A DNA stretch of 58,253 nucleotides, from NCBI GenBank assembly GCA_027576995.1, contig JANBQC010000113.1, positions 1-58,253 of the forward strand, read 5' to 3'. This document shows positions 43,501-54,131 of this stretch, piece by piece; the first letter of the stretch is position 1; the number at the start of each line of letters is the position of its first letter. The notes beneath the pieces are model-generated. The model was not told the origin of the DNA. It saw only the letters and a list, made by a program, of their open reading frames with translations, and did not search any database. Origin of the DNA: Dimargaris cristalligena. Taxonomy: Eukaryota; Kickxellomycota; Dimargaritomycetes; Dimargaritales; Dimargaritaceae. The position numbers were made by a program, and so were the translations under genes.

Positions 43501-45431
43501 GAACCTGCAACCACTGTGGCCACTGCATCGATCTGTCCGAACTTTCGACTACCGGTAGCTCGTCGTATTCCGAAGGGCTGGATATCGACCCCGATTTTTA
43601 CACCGATTCCGACCACGAGTCCGATGGGACTGAGCGGGACTCCGCAACCGCCAGCGATCCGTATAGCCTGGTCAACCATCTCGAATCAGTGAGTCTCATC
43701 CCTTTGGTGGGCGAGGGTAAGATTGAGGATCGTGTCAATGCCCTATGGGACCAGTTGGTGGAGTCGGACATGGCATTCCAGCACCAAGCCATGCGTACAA
43801 TCCCGCTGGTACGTCGGGCTTGGCACCAGGACCCGGATGGTGACCTTGTTTGGCTACCGGCCACCGTGCGAGCCCAAATCCAGATACAACAGGTGAGTAA
43901 ACAATCTCGACGAGTGGTCTCGACAACCACTCGATCTGCAACCGACCCCGGGGTCGCCAGCCCAACCCTGGGCTCAACCCCGGATTCAGGGAGTACGGCG
44001 GTGGCGGCATCCAGTGGAGAACCCTTCATGCGGTTCCCAGCACCCGGAGCGGGTGCCCTCCCTACTCCTCGGGACCACCGGCCGTCACCCTTGGAACCGA
44101 CAGCCTCCCACTCTCGCTCAGGGTCCACCGTGGGTGACGACCCCTCCAAGGCTGGTCCCTCTCTTAAGCGCCCTCGGCGGTCCCCTCCCACCACAAAGCG
44201 ACTCCTGTGCCCCAAGTGCCACTGCAGCACCATTATACTTCGCCAGGACTCCTCGTATTCGCAGCATCGGGATATATTCCACACCCAACGCTCGTCCGAC
44301 CGTAAACAGACGCCGCGGATCAGTATGATGCCCTGGCTGCCGGCCCTCTACCAGGCCGATACGGTCCTTATTGCGACCCACTCCCAAGGTACTCCGGTAT
44401 CCACCTTGCTGTTGGATCGGCTCATCACCCAGGGCCTGGTTAATCCCCAGCGGCAGCGGGTGGGTATGTTAGCCATGGCCGGTATTTCGCATGGGCCCTT
44501 CTCCTACCTCCGGGATAACGTGGTGGTCAAATACTTTGAAGCCGAAGCGGCGCGTGAATTATTTACCCTTGCCAGCCCCGACTCGCCCGTGAGCGTTAAA
44601 TTCCGCCAGGCCATGGACCGGGCGCTTAACGCCGGTGTCAAGGTGGTGACCGTGGGTAGTATGGTGGACCAGGTAGTGCCCCTATACTCTTCGATTGTGC
44701 ACGGTCTCTCCCATATGAACGTGTACCGGGCCATTTATATCGACGGTGCCCACTTTAGTGGCGACTTCTTGACCGACCTGCTCATCTTCGCCATCAAACT
44801 ACGCAATTACGGGCTGCGGGATCACGACCTAGTGGTCCACATTAGTGAAATTATCGCCGGTTCGCTTTATACGGGTACACCAGGCCACTCTACGATTTAC
44901 AACGACGCCCAGGTCTATGAAACTGCGGCCCGATGGGTGATGGAATCCATTCCGTCCAGCCACCTGGCTGATCCTACAGCGGCCTCGGCGGGCTTTTTCC
45001 AAAAATGGGCCACGTTCCGCAGTCGGTTCCCCACCCGCGAAACCCTTGTCGCTCCGATCCGGGCTAAGGTTCATGATCTTTTGGGCCACTCAAACGGGGC
45101 CTCCCAGCCCACCGAACCCACTATGAACCAGAGCGAGCCCATTCGCCCGGCTGATGATACCCCGCCGGGGACCACACCCGACCCCAAAGACGCGGACCCC
45201 GCCCCATCGACCCCATCTTCCTTCCAAGATTTTCAGCTGGAATCGCGCAATAATCCGTATTACCTTCCCTGGATAATGCGCGGTCTCTTAGAGGACCCCC
45301 TCATTCTGAACCACCCCGAGCTTGGGCCAGATTTAGCCATCCTAAAGCAAAAATTCCTTCAGTGGAACCCCATGCAAAAGAACCTCCGGGATCTGAAATT
45401 CCGACTGGAACCTTTACGGGCCAGCCTCTAG
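40549..45431 (+). CDS. large alpha/beta-hydrolase family protein with disordered N-terminus (YML020W-like)
   Basis: Two exons, 40549-43054 and 43405-45431, joined in phase 1 across a 350-bp intron (GTAAGT...CAG), give 1,510 residues. The start ATG has the context GCCATGG. Residues 1 to about 810 are Ser/Pro/Thr-rich and without predicted fold. The conserved part begins NVVIIGVHGWFPMKF near 817, continues across the junction to IGEPTGTSSKF, then IATHSQGTPVS near 1160, the nucleophile elbow with a serine in H-S-Q-G, and VGMLAMAGISHGPF. This pattern fits a fungal hydrolase family that I associate, from memory, with yeast YML020W, of unknown function. Between the two conserved blocks lies an insert with CNHCGHC and CPKCHC motifs. 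Substrate and location are unknown; a lipid ester is a guess. Confidence 0.85.
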
Positions 45432-46481
45432 TTCCCGTTTTGGAAGTAACAGAAGCCACGCATCGGCAACCTTACTTGATTCTGGCTCTTTGCCCACCAT
45501 GCTTATTTATTATAATTTGGCCTAGTTTACCTGTCGCGCTGTCGGACAACATCGCGCTAAGCAATATACAACCCTTTTCCACCAAGGTACACGGCTGGTG
45601 TTAACCTTGTTTTTTTTTGCCTGCTGGGCCATCATTCGTCTATTGTATCTATCCATGTAATATTACCATCCAATTCACTCTACCCTCATGCCCTGCGACT
45701 TCCTTTACCCTCGATGACAACCTACTACTATTTTCCATTAGATTTCCTCACCCATCCCCCTTGTTTTTATTGTTTTGACGAACTATATATGGTGGTTGGC
45801 CCTCCGTTTCGGATAAATACTTGCCTAGCTCTCATATGTTATTTACATGTTTTTTGCCATCACCAGTCATGTACTCTAAAGACCAATTATTCAACTCTTC
45901 CTATTAAGGTACCCCCATTAAATACCCGACTCGGGTTCGAGTTCCCAGAAACCCCGTTTCTGTACTGATAAAATCCATTAGAATGCTGATGTATTATAGA
46001 GGTGCCTATCATACTAGTTGTAAGGGCTTTAAAACCTGCGACTGGTTATAGTGGTGTGGCTGAATTAAGTTATGAGCTGCGTACTCCACGCAGAGCCAAG
46101 CTAGAAAGACTCCAACTTTGGTTAATTGGAGGCGCCTCCTTATTCTTTAAGACACTCTAGTTGGATTTGGGGGTTCCTTGGAATGCATAATTACACCTAA
46201 TGAAAAGGGTTGCAGCTGGGAGTGTCCTTTATTATTCTTTATGTGGATTAAGAGGGATGGTCTAACCTCAAATTTCTTCGAATAGTAGTGTTTAGTTTAC
46301 CAGAAATATAGTATAGTTGAATGAGCGTCAAACCGGTTCTAAGTATTTGTCATTATTTCTAAATTACAGCTAACCTATTCTTTAAAAACGATATTATGTT
46401 CCTCGCAAATAAGTGTCTGGATTCTGGGCAAGCTGATTCTACTCAGTCGTCCATTTATCCATTGCACATATCATATTGAGA

Positions 46482-46617
46482 TGGGAGAAGTTCATTCAGG
46501 CTGTATAACGAAAAATCCATTGGATGAGGCCAATATTACTGGTTAAAAGCTTTTCTCACATATATTCACCCATACACGTATTATGTAAAACCTTATAGCT
46601 AGTTTGAATTTCATCCA
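46482..46617. mobile_element. MITE copy 2 (136 bp), inverted relative to copy 1
   Basis: The reverse complement is nearly identical to copy 1 at 18264-18401, including the core GGCCAATATTACTGGTTAAA. It is flanked by GA on both sides instead of TA. It faces copy 3 across 224 bp, so the pair makes a large inverted repeat. Confidence 0.8.
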
Positions 46618-46841
46618 GATGGAATGAAGAGCAAAAAAAAGTATTATAGTAAAGGCAATGGCTTAAATAAAATAAATTGAAAAGGATAGAAGGGCATGGC
46701 GGTGGCTTGACTCAGCATGGCAGACAGCAGGCATAGAGAAAACTAGCTATCAATGCCAAGCAAAACATTGGTTAGAGCCATTCACCTGTAATAGTGGTGA
46801 TTGTGGTTAATATGAGTAATGGGTGCCAGCGAGATTAAATA

Positions 46842-46979
46842 TGGGTGAAATTCAGCCCAGCAATATAAGGGTTTACATTATATGTGTATGGGAGAATATA
46901 TGGGAAATGTATTTTTAGAGAGTAATATTGGCCTTACCTAATGGATTTTTCATTATACAGCTTGGATGAACTTCTTCCA
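46842..46979. mobile_element. MITE copy 3 (138 bp)
   Basis: Same orientation as copy 1 and more diverged from it than copy 2. It starts TGGGTGAAATTC and is flanked by TA at 46840-46841 and 46980-46981. Confidence 0.78.
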
Positions 46980-47202
46980 TATAGTTGATAAATAAGAATT
47001 ATCTCTAAATAGTGATTTCTTGTCCTTGGAACTTGGTGCTGTGGTAGTTAAAGTATGGGGGATCATTGTAATTAGGGAGAGGCCCGAATGGAGCTTGATT
47101 AAGTACACCAATCGACAAATAATAGTTTAGCACCTGTACCAATGATTATACACCCCTATTACTTGTGGGTATAGTTTTTTTACTAAGTACGTGGAATCTA
47201 TA

Positions 47203-47341
47203 TAGGAGAAACTCAACCAGGTGGTATAACCAAAAATCAGTTTGATGAAAGAAAAGCTACTGATTAATAATAAATCCCCCCTCTATTTCCTCATATATAT
47301 ATATATATTAAAATCTTATTTGGTTAGACTAATTTTCACTG
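47203..47341. mobile_element. MITE copy 4, old and diverged (~139 bp)
   Basis: Oriented like copy 2. The left end TAGGAGAAACTCAACCAGG and the right end near AATTTTCACT still match the family, and a (TA)n run has grown inside it (47293-47309). The left flank is TA; the right boundary is uncertain by a few bases. Confidence 0.6.
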
Positions 47342-47412
47342 AAATGCTATAAATTATTATTACAGTTTCCAAATACACCTCAGTGAGTGTGATCTGTATG
47401 GTATAGAGTCCA

Positions 47413-47996
47413 TGTCACCTGGGTTAACCACTCTTAGTCCATCAAGAGTCCCGAGGGTAGACTTCTAATGGTGGACAGGGCTTAGACTTAGCCAAGCAGG
47501 TCCTAGTACTAGGTAAGGGCATGGTACTAATCAATAAAGTTTTAGATAATCAGTTATGCAAGGGATGTGCAGTAGGCACACTTACTAGTCAGTATAAAGG
47601 GAGTGGGTATATATAGCATTTATTGGGGTAAACTAAGGGGTCAGAATAAGCTAAGGAATTGAACTGGTCCCAATGGGGGGCCAGTTATATATACATAGGG
47701 GATGACTCCAAAGGGAGGTCCCCAGAGGAAGATACTACTAAGACTTAAGCTATGATGAATAGGCCAGCCAGATAGCTGTAAGGACTTATAAGACTCTGTT
47801 GGGAATGGGAAGAGTTGTCCAATCAGCATGGGAGTGATTAGTGTAAACCACAGAGTCTGGAATGGGCACAGATATGTGATATAGGATGATCCCATAGTAC
47901 CAGGGGTAACCATGGGAAGGTCAATATAGTACTATAAGGCCTAATGGGGATGGACAATTGTTATATCTAGATTAAGTTGGATTAGGAGGGCTGACA
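47413..47996 (-). mobile_element. intact solo LTR-A (584 bp) with target duplication
   Basis: It begins TGTCACC and ends GCTGACA, giving the TGT...ACA termini of an LTR. A perfect 5-bp duplication GTCCA flanks it (47408-47412 and 47997-48001). The minus strand carries a TATA run and, further on, AATAAA-like signals, so transcription would run leftward. No gag-pol sequence is next to it, so it is a recombination product. Other copies lie at both window ends. Confidence 0.9.
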
Positions 47997-48862
47997 GTCC
48001 ATAATATAAACTTGAAGAGTTTTTGTCTACCCTCTGCTTTCTTCAAGTATGTGGTTCATCCTAACCTCATCACTACCATGTCTGCCTAGATTCAAGTAGA
48101 AAAACAAGTACCAGTGTAGATAAAAAACCCCACCATGGTAGCTATACCCCTAAATTTAGCTAACTTACAGGATACTAGGAAGACTTGAGACCACAGTTTA
48201 GTTTTTCTAATTTTCGAAAATGATCTGTGGGTTTTTATAGGAAGTTCATTATTCCATAGGGCTAAGGTTGTTAGTTAACCACATTTGATATACCACCTTA
48301 GTGGTCTCACTACTCAACTAGGCTTTTTTTATATTGTTAGTGAAAGATGATAGAAGTCCCCTTACTACCAACACAAACCCACCAATAAGTGCCACTACCA
48401 ACCTACCCAAACTCACAGACCCCCAGATGATTTCTGAAAAACAACAGCAGTCCTCTGGTAGCTCTAATCCTTCCACAAGACTTGTGGCAATTGTAGGGAA
48501 CTGATTAACATACTCATATAGCCTTGACAACCTTGGTGAAACTAGATAGCAAATACATTAATAGTAATAATGACTACTCATATCCAATTCATAATGGTAC
48601 TGCTGGTTAGATGAGTCAATAGATTGCTATGCTAGCTATTGAAGGTATCAAAGAGAGCAGCCAGGATTCCGGTCATGATATCCCTTTCCAGTGTAATATC
48701 CTAATGTAAAATTATATAAATATATCTTAAGTCACACCATGATACCCTTGTAGTTGATAGTGATGCCGAGTAATTGGCTAGCAATAAATCACACATAGAC
48801 TACCTTGTAATTATTCCCACATTTCCTATGGGAAAAGATCCAGAGTTGTCAACTCTAGCCCT

Positions 48863-49492
48863 TGTTGTGGCCGGGCCTGCTTAATCTCTAATAGTATATC
48901 CTGGCTAAACTATTTTTAGTTTAGAAAAGATGAAGAACATCACTGAAGGCCAGTCTTCATCTTTTCCCACCCATTTATAAGCCATTCGATGGCTAGGCCG
49001 TTTTTTCCAGTATTCCATATTCTATATTCAATATTCAGTATTCATAGTTTTTATTCATAACTCGAGGATCTTGTAGTTATAGAAGTCTGGGGCATATCCC
49101 CAGACTTAGTACCTTCAAAGCTGCCAACATTGGTGGACTTCTTTATTACATTTCATATAAATACCCATTGGGTATTCTCCTAATAAACAGGCAGTTTCAC
49201 ATTAAGTATAGTTTACCAGTTAGTTATTTCAATCCACCAGTCTTGTTCTATCCCTATCATCTATTTGGCCCAAGCCCATTCATTGTGCCTTATCTGCTGT
49301 ATACTAGAAGGATCCCTATGTGATCCCCGGTTACCCTAGTTGTCCCTATCTGAAGATCAGATAAGAATTGTCCCCGCTGAGTGTGTGTTTTCCTTAGTTA
49401 GTTAGTTTTTCCACCAGACTGAGACTGCTCCAGTTAGCCCTGATAAGGTTACCAGGCTATATTACCTTGTGGTATTAAGTGCCACCACAACA
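48863..49492 (+). mobile_element. probable LTR-C (630 bp)
   Basis: The block begins TGTTGTGG and ends CCACAACA, an exact 8-bp inverted end. On the plus strand a TATA-like CATATAAATA (about 49157) is followed by AATAAA (about 49183), the order seen in LTRs. No second copy lies in the window and the flanking 5-mers (GCCCT, CTGTC) do not match, so the assignment rests on internal signals only. Confidence 0.5.
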
Positions 49493-50461
49493 CTGTCCTC
49501 ATAAATAGTTACCTGATCCCGGAGAAAATGAAAAGCGAGATTTGATTTTAGTGATGTATTTCAGTTGGTATGTTGCCCTCGTTATATATGGTATCAGCTC
49601 ACGCCAACATATTACTGAACTTTGCCCATTATTAAGCGGGCAGACAACCAACCATTGTAGAGGGGGGCATTGGGGTTATGAATAAGTCATTTAGCTGTAG
49701 TCTATAGCTGAGGAATCCCTCTTGGCGAACCAATACCTTCACCACCTCCATATAGCAGCAGGTCAATAGAGCACGTACTATCTAACGAGATGGAAATGTC
49801 TGAAAACGAGCGGTTGGTACTATAATAGTACCGATGAAAATTGTGGGGTGTCAGCCGCACCGGATATTAACCTAAATTACTCCCTAATAGTTAAGTTGTT
49901 AAACCCCTCAACTAATACGATGATGAGCCGGGGGCGTCCCAGCTTCCCCTTCCACCGAATACCATGTTACGGTGGTAGACATGTCATAAAGTCGGTTATT
50001 ATTACTTGATATATCTTATCAACAAAGCGGCAAACGAACACTAGAAAACTTCCTTAAAAGACAACAGGACCAATCACAAAATACATCAACCTTTTGATTC
50101 GGCCAGTTGGTCTGATGAATCGGCACATTTGTAGTGAGAGAGTGAGGGAGAGAAAATAATACAAACACTTGGTTACACAGCGATGGTTAAAGATCTCGAA
50201 AATGAGGAAGGTCCTCAACATATGCATATAAAACTGACTCGCCTTTGGGATGGAATGTAAATAAGAGTGGAATGAATAGTACAGAACGTATCACAAAATT
50301 AAACAGGGATAAATTAATCCAACTTGGGTTGATTGTTTTTTCTGGTTAGATTTTGATGAAAAAACAGCGGTTATTGCAGCAGTAGCAGTAGCCAAATGCA
50401 CCAGTTCCCATCGCGGACCCGGGCAAAAGACACAAAAGTAAAGAAACAATAGCCCCTCATT

Positions 50462-52366
50462 TTACTCGTCTAAGCTTTGGCGCATCCCCAATAATGGTTC
50501 CGATTCGGGTGCCACGAGGGAGGAGAGGTGCGGCCGGGGCGCAGTGATGGTCCATTTGCGCTTTTGCCGGTCGTACCAACCCCCGACACGGGAGGCGGAT
50601 TCCCGGCACAGTGAAGCAACCAAACCGGCTTGAGTGCGACTGGCGGCTGGTCCCGGGACATCCGCGGGATAGAACTCGTCCATGGTCCCACTCTCGATGG
50701 AGTCGACGGAGAAACGGGTCCGGCCCGTCCGTAGGGTCGGGCGGGGCTCGTGGACGTCGGGGGACGACGTATGGGACAGGGCCGTACCGCCCAAAGACGG
50801 TCCGGTGTTGCCGGCTGTAGTGGCTGACCCGGCCGCGGCCGAGAGTCCGACGGAGAGGATGCATACCCCAATCGAGAGGATCACAGCCCCAACCAGTACG
50901 AGGGCAAGCTGGTAGGGAGCTAGGGCCTGGAACTGATCGTAGTAAATCAAGCCATTGAGGAGAGTGGACAAATTGTAGCTGCAGAAGGTCAAGGGGGCGA
51001 TGACCAAGGTGCTACACAGCTCCAGACTCCGATTGAGGAAATAGAGCTGGGACAGAGATGTGACCACCAAGGCCAGCAGGATAAACCCGGCCAGGGGATT
51101 GGTGAATTGATTATTGCCCTGCTGGAGGGTGACAATGAGGAGCTCGATGCCGCTCTTGGCGAACAGCAAACTCTGGCTACAGAGCATCCCCGAAACGATG
51201 CCGTACAGCAATCCCCGGATCATGGTCCGGTGCTGGGCCACCCAGGTCTTGGTTCGGGTCCAAAAACGGGGGGACTTGACGTCCCGGTGGAGGGCCAGTC
51301 CACTGAATAGGGAGGAGCGCCGGGAGGGGACCCGGTGGTGGCGGGCTTTGAAAGAATAGTTCGTGCTGGAGGGAAAGGGGAAGCGATTGATGGGGATAAC
51401 GCCAGACGGTGGAATCGTCACTGCCTCGGCAAGGGGCAACTGTTCCGTCGAACTGGCCGCACTGGCATCACTGTAGATGGCACTAGGGCCATGGTTGGGG
51501 TCGGAACGACTTTCAGTAATGGACCTTGAATGGTAACTGGGGTGGTTGAGTTCGGTGTATCGGACACTGGGAGAGGTGTCCGACAATGTAGCTTCCGTGG
51601 CGGGGGCGGAGGAAGTGGTGGGGGACTTGGGTAACACCACCACGGGTGTAGGCAAGTGGGATTCTTCCTCCAGGATCTGGTCCCAGCTGGGGGGCCAGTG
51701 CGAGGCGGCACCGGTCGATAAGCTTGACCGCCTTCCCTCGCCCCCACTGACGGGCGGGTAGCGTGCGGCCCGCCGCTCCTGGACCCCCAGTAGATAAATA
51801 ACGCCCAGTAGAGCGAGAACGAGCACTTCGGTCACGGTGAAGAACGCAATGAAAGCGGGGCGTTGGTACAGCGTAATAAGGGAGGCCAGGTCGTGGGAGG
51901 GCAAGGGCAAGGCACCGAAAATGCCAATGAGCAGGCCGCCCAGGACGACCAGAATAGTGGCTAGGAAAGCCTGCACGCTGAAGGGGTCGGCTAGGAGCCA
52001 TTTGGCAAAGAGGGCGTTTGACACTAGGGTCACGGCCCCCAAGGGGGCCAGAATAGTTACGGGGAGCAGACTGATGGTCACGGTAGAGCCTCCGAAACTG
52101 CTGGCCAGGAACAGGGCGAAGCCCGCCAGCCATAGGGGTCGGCGGTAATAGGGGAGGACGGGCGGGGACCCGGAGGTCAGCAGCGGGGCGGAAGGTTCAG
52201 CCGTTTCCAGCTGGGCGTCGGCCTCTGGGGGCGGACCAATAGTAGTGGTAAGCCGACAATGGTCCACATGACTCTTTCGCTGCAGGGTAAGGCCGAGTGA
52301 TTGTGTAAACGAAGTAATAATGGAGGTAATGACCCCCACGGCAAAAAGGCCGGCTGGGTTGGTCAT
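50462..52366 (-). CDS. NIPA-type (DUF803) membrane transporter, probable Mg2+ transporter
   Basis: One exon encodes 634 residues. NIPA proteins are multi-helix members of the drug/metabolite transporter superfamily; animal ones move Mg2+ across endosomal and plasma membranes. The N-terminus has the helix GLFAVGVITSIITSF followed by GLTLQRKSH, the family's characteristic start. Helices at about 75-95, 97-120, 122-145 and 165-185 include PVTILAPLGAVTLVSNALFA. After a hydrophilic loop of about 190 residues rich in Ser and Pro come further helices with YGIVSGMLCSQSLLFAKSG and SYNLSTLLNGLIYYDQF. The C-terminal 130 residues are soluble. The long central loop and tail make it larger than animal NIPA (about 330-400) but ordinary for fungi. 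Ion specificity is inferred from the family. Confidence 0.9.
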   Translation of the reverse strand: MTNPAGLFAVGVITSIITSFTQSLGLTLQRKSHVDHCRLTTTIGPPPEADAQLETAEPSAPLLTSGSPPVLPYYRRPLWLAGFALFLASSFGGSTVTISLLPVTILAPLGAVTLVSNALFAKWLLADPFSVQAFLATILVVLGGLLIGIFGALPLPSHDLASLITLYQRPAFIAFFTVTEVLVLALLGVIYLLGVQERRAARYPPVSGGEGRRSSLSTGAASHWPPSWDQILEEESHLPTPVVVLPKSPTTSSAPATEATLSDTSPSVRYTELNHPSYHSRSITESRSDPNHGPSAIYSDASAASSTEQLPLAEAVTIPPSGVIPINRFPFPSSTNYSFKARHHRVPSRRSSLFSGLALHRDVKSPRFWTRTKTWVAQHRTMIRGLLYGIVSGMLCSQSLLFAKSGIELLIVTLQQGNNQFTNPLAGFILLALVVTSLSQLYFLNRSLELCSTLVIAPLTFCSYNLSTLLNGLIYYDQFQALAPYQLALVLVGAVILSIGVCILSVGLSAAAGSATTAGNTGPSLGGTALSHTSSPDVHEPRPTLRTGRTRFSVDSIESGTMDEFYPADVPGPAASRTQAGLVASLCRESASRVGGWYDRQKRKWTITAPRPHLSSLVAPESEPLLGMRQSLDE

Positions 52367-53575
52367 GGTGACTCAACGAGGAACCGGGGAAACACTATTA
52401 AAATTTATAAAGTCGAGTAACTTAACTAGCGAAGGGAACCGAGGCCATATGGTATAGATAAAATAGCGTAAGCGACTGTAAAGGTTGAAGTAAGCTGTAC
52501 TGATAGAAGGGATAATACGGTGCTCTCTACACCTGAACTCGGCTTAGAAAAGAACACCACCTCCTGGCACTGGTAACCCGGAGAAATAGCCAAGGGTTGA
52601 CGACAAGACCAGGCCTCCCCGTTTAGTATCTGACTAGACGGGTTGTACCGGTGGCGCTAGTTAGGATGAGGCAAGTTGGTTTAAACGACCGAGGAAACTA
52701 GCAAGAAAAGGCTAAGAGATGAAGAAGAATAGAGAGGGTCAGGTCATTACGAAATGCAAAGAGCAGGCCAGGAAGGTTTCAGGAATCAACCGCAGAGGGG
52801 CTTCTTTAAAAACGGCCCAGTGAGAACAAGGCGGGGGAGGAAATCAGTAGTGAAACAGGAGGCAAAAGGGGCTCAAGCAGGCAGAGTGACGAGGATTCGA
52901 GCCCTCTGCTACAGTGCCAAGCAGTGCACCCGCTTCTGCAGCCCTCTTCTTCCCTTGCTGAAAGTGAAGGTAAAGTGAAACCGCCCCTTCCCCCTCTCCC
53001 AATACACGGTAACGAACTCCGATTGATTCCCCCCGTTCGGTCGTCAGATAAACTCCTGAGCTCGGATATATCCACCAATTAATTAATTCATTACCCACAC
53101 CATAGCCTAGCCTAGCCTAGCCTAGCATTCCGGTTGTTTATCCATGACGTACGGTAGACTCTACTGTAGCAGCACATTCCCTTCTACTCTATAGTACGCT
53201 GCACTGGCCAGTGGAGCTGCTTCAGTAAGCCAGCGGGAAAATAGTTTATTTATAGGATACGGTCACAGTCTATGGGACTCGATAAACGAACCGGCAGCAA
53301 ACGTGGCAACCGGCACCCTCCACAAGAAAAGACTGAGTAGGTTAGTGGGTTGGAAGGCTTCTCATCCCACCCCGCGATAACCGAGGCAGCGGTGGGGTAC
53401 TTACTTCGCGTGACAAACTGATATAGATGTATAGTATTGTTGCCGCCTTACTGGTTGGCGGGTAAAAGTCAGAAGGCGTGTGATGTACAATGGGTTCCGC
53501 ACGTGACGAGGGCGAATGGCCCTCTTTCCCTCTTTCCTTGGCAGTCAAATCAAGACCGAGGAAAAATCCGGGGGT
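52367..53575. other. intergenic region upstream of the NIPA gene
   Basis: It holds the NIPA promoter side. A pentamer repeat lies at 53103-53127. The segment around 52890-52915 resembles a T-arm (ATTCGAGC between GAGG and CCTC) but does not fold as a tRNA. No gene is supported. Confidence 0.5.
53103..53127. repeat. (TAGCC)n pentamer repeat
   Basis: Nearly five units of TAGCC in tandem. Each unit junction contains the palindrome CTAG. Confidence 0.85.
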
Positions 53576-53677
53576 CTACATAATAGAGCACTTGGAATCG
53601 TCGGTACATTTGGCGGAGGGGTTGGAGGTGTTATAGGATTTGGTGGATGGCCGACTAGCTGAATTGGATGAAGGTGC
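53576..53677 (-). CDS. orphan terminal exon ending in a CaaX prenylation motif
   Basis: The segment follows a good acceptor (CTACAG) and encodes 33 residues ending SKCSIM and a stop. C-S-I-M is a canonical CaaX box, the signal for farnesylation, as in Ras-type GTPases and G-protein gamma subunits. The codons are GC-rich at third positions like the real genes here. The frame remains open upstream of the acceptor to about 53785, but no upstream exon with a known domain is found in the only free space (53765-54131). The full gene is therefore unresolved: a short prenylated protein, or a remnant. A G-gamma subunit would fit the size, but its coiled coil is not seen. Confidence 0.4.
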   Translation of the reverse strand, partial: APSSNSASRPSTKSYNTSNPSAKCTDDSKCSIM

Positions 53678-54131
53678 CTGTAGCGCGGGGAGTGGGTGTA
53701 GAAGTAGTACATTGTAAAGGAACATCAAAAAAGGGTCAGTCAATATAGGATCCCGTAGAACCAAGTTGGCCGCAAAGGTTGGTTAATATACAGCGTATTT
53801 ATTATAATCGGGAAAATACAGGGCTAGTTTTGTACAACTGGTGTAGGCATATCGACCCAGACGTGGGTTCAGGCATTCTAAATGGGATCTTAGATATGAC
53901 ATGACATAACAATCTCCCCAATGCTCCAATGGCACAGATTCTATTCCGCCTCCATAAATTGAAGATGGGCAATATCAGTAAAAATGATATTACACTAAGA
54001 CACGTCATTGCGGATTCCAAGTTCGGCAAAGTCGAATGACGACAACACACTGAACCGTCCCGTCTCCTCCACGGGACAAGTACCCCTTATGTGTATATAT
54101 ATATGAGTGGCAGTGGGTTCCAGAGAGCGGG

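Larger units (their letters stand above)
45432..50461. other. AT-rich transposon island between convergent genes
   Basis: Five kilobases between the hydrolase and NIPA gene ends. Three MITE copies, one intact solo LTR-A and one LTR-C account for about 1.6 kb and are listed separately. The remainder has no gene-like frame; 49500-50450 holds nothing I can name. Confidence 0.6.

Noticed and set aside
45920..45950. GGGTTCGAGTTCCC resembling a tRNA T-arm
   Set aside because: No acceptor stem or anticodon arm fits around it.
49585..49605. TGGTATCAGCTC resembling a copia primer-binding site
   Set aside because: It lies about 95 bp past the proposed LTR-C end rather than next to it, and no gag-pol sequence follows.
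52860..52930. tRNA-like T-arm (ATTCGAGC between GAGG and CCTC)
   Set aside because: The stem has only four pairs, position 53 is not G on this strand, and no D-arm, anticodon arm or acceptor pairing could be drawn on either strand.
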